Assembly (NCBI RefSeq): GCF_002575655.3
Contig: NC_053035.3
Location: 87,383,322 to 87,447,321, forward strand
Source: Aegilops tauschii subsp. strangulata
Taxonomy: Eukaryota > Streptophyta > Magnoliopsida > Poales > Poaceae
Length of the DNA stretch: 64,000 bases
Reading direction: 5' to 3'
The notes under the pieces were generated by a model. That model was not told where the DNA came from and did not search any database. It worked only from the letters and a program-made list of their open reading frames with translations. The first letter of the stretch is position 1. Every line of letters starts with the position of its first letter. The position numbers were made by a program, and so were the translations under genes. This document shows, piece by piece, positions 58,701 to 64,000 of this stretch.

Positions 58701-58957
58701 TGCCATAGCCCCTCTCTCGGCTGATCCCCTTTCGAGCTGGCTCCATTCGTAGCATTGGTGCTTCGGGCATGTATGAGGGCTCCAGTGTCTCATTTTATTA
58801 CCTGTTTGAGCTGTGTTGCTGCTCCTAGGCATCCATATACCTTGTCGGAGCTTTTATTTCGTTTCTCTTTGTTGCGTTGGGTTGTATCGTTGTTTGGACT
58901 TTTTGTCCTTGGCTGCGTCATTAATTTAACGCCGAGCCGTAGGCCTCTTATCTAAAA
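55704..58957 (+). mobile_element. Poly(A)-ended non-LTR retroelement (LINE-derived, no RT), split by a solo LTR
   Basis: The right end has a T-rich 3' UTR, a small GCCGAGCCGTAGGC stem and an A7 tail (58954-58960). The sequence before 55704 (AAACTAGGGG, 55694-55703) recurs at the tail (AAACTAGGGG, 58958-58967), a 7-10 base target duplication given the A-tract ambiguity. Without the solo LTR (55960-57668 and one GCATG) the element is about 1.5 kb. It is GC-rich, begins with CCGCCGCC-rich sequence, and shows no endonuclease or reverse transcriptase. It is probably a non-autonomous LINE derivative. Open frames in it lack any known domain. Confidence 0.6.
55960..57668 (-). mobile_element. Solo Angela/BARE-like LTR in the non-LTR element
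   Basis: A 1709-bp LTR with plus-strand edges TGTTGGGGATCG and TTTCCAACA, flanked by GCATG at 55955-55959 and 57669-57673. Minus orientation. It has no internal domain. It shares the longer GC-rich leader with the solo LTR at 30096 and the LTR at 59472. Confidence 0.95.
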
Positions 58958-58967
58958 AAACTAGGGG

Positions 58968-59471
58968 AAAGTTTTGGGGCGCTGGTTAACTAGGCCGGCA
59001 CATTGGCCCCTCTAGCGCAGAAGAAATACTGCTCGAGTGTAGTCAAGCACAATCATAAATCCTATTTGACACATGTAAGCCTTTCTGTACGTGGTTCACA
59101 CCACCCCTCGAGCGTCTTTAGTAAGGATCTATGATGCATTGTATTTCGTTTTATCATATGGAAAGCTTCTATAAGCTTTTGATTCAGTTCTAGAAAGCTT
59201 CTAGAAGCTTTAGCTAGGTTTCTCCCTATGTTTTCTTGGTTTTTCTTTGTTTATTCTATTCTGTTTCGATTTTTCTTGTTTTCATTTTTTCTCAAACATG
59301 ACCTTTTCCAAAAATTCATGAACATATTTTGAAATTTGCAATTGTTTCCCATAATCCATGAAGATTTTTCAAATTCATCATATTTTTTCCTAATTTATGA
59401 AAGTTTTCTAAATTTGTGAACATTTTTCAAATTCATGATTGATTTTACATTTTTCCGATGTATGAAACTTT
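58968..59471. repeat. AT-rich stretch with degenerate AAATTCATGAACATTTT-like repeats
   Basis: From about 59290 the sequence is an irregular repetition of AAATTCATGAA and TTTTTCAAATT-like units, common at the ends of decayed Triticeae DNA transposons. At 59188-59214 palindromic TTCTAGAA occurs twice in close succession. No transposon terminus or gene identified. Confidence 0.5.
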
Positions 59472-61255
59472 TGTCGGGGAACGTAGCAGAAATTCAAAAT
59501 TTTCTACGCATCACCAAGATCAATCTATGGAGTAATCTAGCAACGAGGGGAAGGGGAGTGCATCTACATACCATTGTAGATCGCGATGCGGAAGCGTTGC
59601 AAGAACGCGGATGAAGGAGTCATACTCGTAGCGATTCAGATCGCGGTTGATTCCGATCTAAGCACCGAAGAACGGTGCCTCCGCGTTCAACACACGTGCA
59701 GCCCGGTGACGTCTCCCACGCCTTGATCCAGCAAGGAGAGAGGGAGAGGTTGGGGAAGACTCCATCCAGCAGCAGCACGACAGCGTGGTGGTGGTGGAGG
59801 AGCGTGGCAATCCCGCAGGGCTTCGCCAAACACCGCGGGAGAGGAGGAGGAGGGAGAGGGGTAGGGCTGCGCCGAAAGAGAGACGTTCTCCTGTCTTGGG
59901 CAGCCCCAAAACCCCAATATATATAGGGGAGGGGGAGGGCTGCGCCCCCATCTAGGGTTCCCCCCCCAAGGGGTGCGGCCAGCCCTAGATGGGGCTTGGG
60001 GGGCGGCCAAAGGGGGGGAGAGAGGGGGCGCCCCACTAGATGGGCCTTAGGCCCATCTGAGCCTAGGGTTTCCCCCTTCCCCCTTTCCTGCGCCCTGGGC
60101 CTCTTGTGGGGGGGCGCACCAGCCCACCTGGGGCTGGTCCCCTCCCACACTTGGCCCATGCAGCCCTCTGGGGCCGGGGGCCCCACTTGGTGGACCCTCG
60201 GGACCCTCCCGGTGGTCCCGGTACATTACCGATATCACCCGAAACTTTTCCGGTGACCAAAACAGGACTTCCCATATATAAATCTTTACCTCCGGACCAT
60301 TCCGGAACTCCTCGTGACGTCCGGGATCTCATCCGGGACTCCGAACAACATTCGGTAACCACGTATATCTATTCCCTATAACCCTAGCGCCATCGAACCT
60401 TAAGTGTGTAGACCCTACGGGTTCGGGAACCATGCAGACATGACCGAGACGTTCTCCGGTCAATAACCAACAGCGGGATCTGGATACCCATGTTGGCTCC
60501 CACATGTTCCACGATGATCTCATCGGATGAACCACGATGTCGGGGATTCAATCAATCCCGTATACAATTCCCTTTCTCTACCGATATATTACTTGCCCGA
60601 GATTCGATCGTCGGTATCCCTATACCTTGTTCAATCTCGTTACCAGCAAGTCTCTTTACTCGTTCCGTAACTCACATCATCCCGTGATCAAATCCTTGGT
60701 CACATTGTGCACATTATGATGATGTCCTACCGAGTGGGCCCAGAGATACCTCTCCGTTTACACGGAGTGACAAATCCCAGTCTCGATTCGTGCCATCCCA
60801 ACAGACACTTTCGGAGATACCTGTAGTGCACCTTTATAGCCACCCAGTTACGTTGTGACGTTTGGTACACCCAAAGCATTCCTACGGTATCCGGGAGTTG
60901 CACAATCTCATGGTCTAAGGAAATGATACTTGACATTAGAAAAAGCTCTGAGCAAACGAACTACACGATCTTGTGTCAGGCTTAGGATTGGGTCTTGTCC
61001 ACCACATCATTCTCCTAATGATGTGATCCCGTTATCAACGACATCCAATGTCCATGGTCAGGAAACCGTAACCATCTATTGATCAACGAGCTAGTCAACT
61101 AGAGGCTTACTAGGGACATGGTGTTGTCTATGTATCCACACATGTATCTGAGTTTCCTATCAATACAATTCTAGCATGGATAATAAACGATTATCATGAA
61201 CAAGGAAATATAATAATAACCTATTTATTATTGCCTCTAGGGCATATTTCCAACA
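59472..61255 (-). repeat. 3' LTR of the second Angela-type element (1784 bp)
   Basis: Same family as the array LTRs, with a longer GC-rich leader. A TATATATAGGGG-type TATA region lies at about 59917-59928 on the complementary orientation. Confidence 0.9.
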
Positions 61256-64000
61256 GTCTCCCACTTGCACTAGAGTCAATAATCTAGTCCACATCACTAT
61301 GTGATTAACACTCATAGGTCACATCACCATGTGACCAACATCCAAAGAGTTCTGGTTTGATCATGTTATGCTTGTGAGAGAGGTTATTAGTCAAGGGGTC
61401 TGAACCTTTCAGATCCGTGTGCTTTACGAATATCTATGTCATCTTGTGGATGCTACCACGCGCTATTTGGAGCCATTTCAAATAATTGCTCTACTATACG
61501 AATCCGGTTTACTACTCAGAGTCATCCGGATTAGTGTCAAGGTTCGCATCGACGTAACCCTTTACGACGAACTCCCTTTCACCTCCATAATCGAGAAAAT
61601 CCTTAGTTCACTAGATACTAAGGATAAGTTCGACTGCTGTCATGTGATCCATTCCCGGATCACTATTGTACCCCTTGACCAACTCATGGCAAGGCACACT
61701 TCATGTGCGGTACACAGCATAGCATACTGTAGAGCCTACGTCTGAAGCATAGGGGACGACCTTCGTCCTTTCTCTCTCTTCTGCTGTGGTCAGGTCTTGA
61801 GTCTTAGTCAATACTCACACCTTGTAACACAGCCAAGAACTCCTTTGCTGATCTATTTTGAACTCTTTCAAAATCATGTCAAGGTGTGCGTTCTTTGAAA
61901 GTATCATCAGGCGTCTTGATCTATCTCTATAGATCTTGATGCCCAATATGTAAGCAGCTTTATCCAGGTCTTCCTTTGAAAAACTCCTTTCAAACAACCC
62001 TTTATGCTTTCCAGAAATATTACATCATTTCGGATCAACAATATGTCATTCACATATACTTATCAGAAATGTTGTAGCGCTCCCACTCACTTTATTGTAA
62101 ATACAAGTTTCTAACAAACTTTGTATAAACCCAAAAACTTTGATCACTCCATCAAAGCGTATATTCTGACTCCGAGATGCTTGCTCTAGTCCATGGAAGG
62201 ATCGCTAGAGCTAGCATACCTTTTAGCATCCTTAGGATCGACAAAACCTTTCTGATTGTATCACATACAACCTTTCCTTACGAAAACTGGTAAGGAAACT
62301 TGTTTTGACATCCATCTGCCAGATTTCATAAATGCAGCTAATGCTAACATGATTCCGACGGACTTAAGCATCGCTACGGATGAGAAAAATCTCATCGTAG
62401 TCAACTCCTTGAACTTGTGGAAATACTCTTAGCCACAAGTCGAGCTTCCTAGACGGTAACATTACCGTCCACGTCCGTCTTCTTCTTAAAGATCCATTTA
62501 TCTCGGATTTCATGGCTTCTAACCATTTGTCGGAATATGGGCCCACCATCGCTTCTCCATAGCTCGTAGGTTCAGTATTGTCCAACAACATGATATCTCA
62601 GACAGGATTACGTACCACTCTGAAGTAGCACGCATCCTCGTCGTCCTACGAGGTTTGGTGGTGACTTGATCCGAAGTTTCATGATCACTATCATAAGCTT
62701 CCACTTCAATTGGTGTAGGTGCCACAGGAACAACTTCCTGTGCCCTGCTACACGCTAGTTGAAGTGACGGTTCAATAACCTTATCAAGTCTCCACCATCC
62801 TCCCACTCAATTCTTTCGAGAGAAACTTTTCCTCGAGAAAGGACCCGTTTCTAGAAGCAATTACTTTTGCTTCCAGATCTGAAATAGGAGGTATACCCAA
62901 CTGTTTTGGGTTTTCTATGAAGATGCATTTATCCGCTTTGGGTTCGAGCTTATCAGCCTGAAACTTTTTCACATAAGCATCGCAGCCCCAAACTTTTAAG
63001 AAACGACAACTCAGGTTTCTCTAAACGGTGTCGTCTCAACGGAATTGCGTGGTGCCCTATTTAAAGTGAATGCGGTTGTCCCTAATGCCTAACCCATAGA
63101 CGATAGTGGTAATTCGATAAGAGACATCATGGCATGCACCATATCCAATAGGGTGCAGTTATGATGTTCGGACACACCATCACACTATGGTGTTCCAGGC
63201 GGTATTAATTGTGAAACACTTTCCACAATGTCTTAATTGTGTGCCAAACTCGTAACTCAGATACTCATCTCTATGATCATATCACAGACATTTTATCCTC
63301 TTGTCACGACGATCTTCAACTTCACTCTGAAATTACTTGAACCTTTCAATAATTCAGACTTGTGTTTCATCAAGTAAATACACTTAGCATCTACTCAAAT
63401 CATCTGTGAAGTAAGAACATAACGATATCCACTGCATGCCTCAGCACTCATTGGACTGCACACATCAAAATGTATTACTCCAATAAGTTGCTCTCTTGTT
63501 CCATCTCACTGAAAACGAGGCCTTTCAGTCATCTTGCCCATGTGGTATGATTTGCATGTCTCAAGTGATTCAAAATCAAGTGAGTCCAAACGATCCATCT
63601 GCATGGAGTTTCTTCATGCATATATACCAATAGACATGGTTCGCATGTCTCGATCTTTTCAAAAACGACTGAGTCCAAAAATCCATCTACATGGAGCTTC
63701 TTCATGCGTTCTATACCAATATGACTCAAATGACAGTGCCACAAGTATGTGGTACTATCATTACTATTTTATATCTTTTGGCGCGAACATGTGTATCACT
63801 GCGATCGAGATTCATTTTAGGTGCAAGACCATTGAAGGTATTATTCAAATAAATAGAGTAACCATTATTCTCCTTAAATGAATACCCGTACTGCGATAAA
63901 CATAATCCAATCATGTTTATGCTCAACGTAAACACCAAATAACAATTATTTAGGTTTAACACCAATCTCGATGGTAGAGGGAGCATGCGATGCTTGATCA
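61256..64000 (-). pseudogene. Degenerate Copia pol, second Angela-type element (partial)
   Basis: Polypurine tract AAGTGGGAGAC next to the LTR, then in reverse pol order: an RT C-terminal scrap (61997-61815; KAAYILGIKIYRDRSRRL), RT N-terminal/linker scraps (62591-62364; PYSDKWLEAMKSEI, then QGVDYDEIF), the pre-RT linker (62806-62519), the integrase C-terminus (62972-62784; KADKCIFIENPK) and the pre-integrase segment (63744-63529 and 63986-63726). Frames are broken throughout. Gag and the 5' LTR lie beyond 64000. Confidence 0.82.

Larger units (their letters stand above)
59472..64000 (-). mobile_element. Second Angela/BARE-type Copia element, runs off the window
   Basis: 3' LTR at 59472-61255 (plus-strand edges TGTCGGGG, a variant of TGTTGGGG, and TTTCCAACA), then the internal domain from 61256 to the window end. 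Left flank is ACTTT (59467-59471); the matching copy is outside. It is more diverged from the 9407-24965 array than the array units are from each other, but shares several of the same pol lesions. Confidence 0.9.

Overview
The window looks like intergenic DNA from a large Triticeae grass genome (wheat, goatgrass or barley type). The main evidence is four loci with BARE1/Angela/WIS-type Copia LTRs (one edge reads TGTTGGAAATATGCCC, the other ends in CCCCAACA), a CACTA transposon ending in CACTAGTAGAAAAAGGGCC, and LTR retrotransposons nested inside one another. I see one convincing host gene: a PMEI/invertase-inhibitor gene at 54057-54602 on the minus strand. Family names finer than lineage are from memory and tentative.

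Layout. A CACTA transposon runs from before base 1 to 52818 (minus orientation). A minus-strand Athila-lineage Gypsy retrotransposon (3335-50568, target duplication CCGTC) is inserted inside its transposase gene and leaves the two gene halves about 47 kb apart. That Gypsy element carries three later insertions. (a) Its 3' LTR holds a 26.3-kb plus-strand element with 3.2-3.9 kb LTRs and only a gag-like zinc-knuckle gene (3679-29978, duplication ATTTG). (b) That element is itself interrupted by a minus-strand Angela/BARE array with three LTRs and two internal domains (9407-24965, duplication TCGAT). (c) The same Gypsy 3' LTR also holds a solo Angela-like LTR (30096-31823, duplication AACCT), and the integrase region holds an 8.9-kb plus-strand element (35768-44631, duplication CTTCT) that has gag and protease, no reverse transcriptase, and a spliced antisense gene.

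Right of the CACTA end lie about 1.1 kb of unassigned DNA, the PMEI gene with its own TATA box and polyadenylation signal, about 0.9 kb of unassigned DNA, a poly(A)-ended non-LTR element of about 1.5 kb (55704-58957) split by another solo LTR (55960-57668, duplication GCATG), a 0.5-kb AT-rich stretch, and a second Angela-type element (59472 to beyond 64000).

The nesting gives a relative order: CACTA first, then the Athila-type Gypsy, then the gag-only element, the solo LTR and the gag-protease element, with the Angela array last on its branch. Nearly all transposon genes are broken. Several breaks look like C-to-T changes at CG or CHG sites, as expected for methylated, silenced DNA. I found no CRISPR array, tRNA or rRNA gene. 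The most notable structures are the LTR-internal-LTR-internal-LTR array, the five-exon antisense gene with matching splice phases, and a periodic 32-bp motif in the long LTRs.
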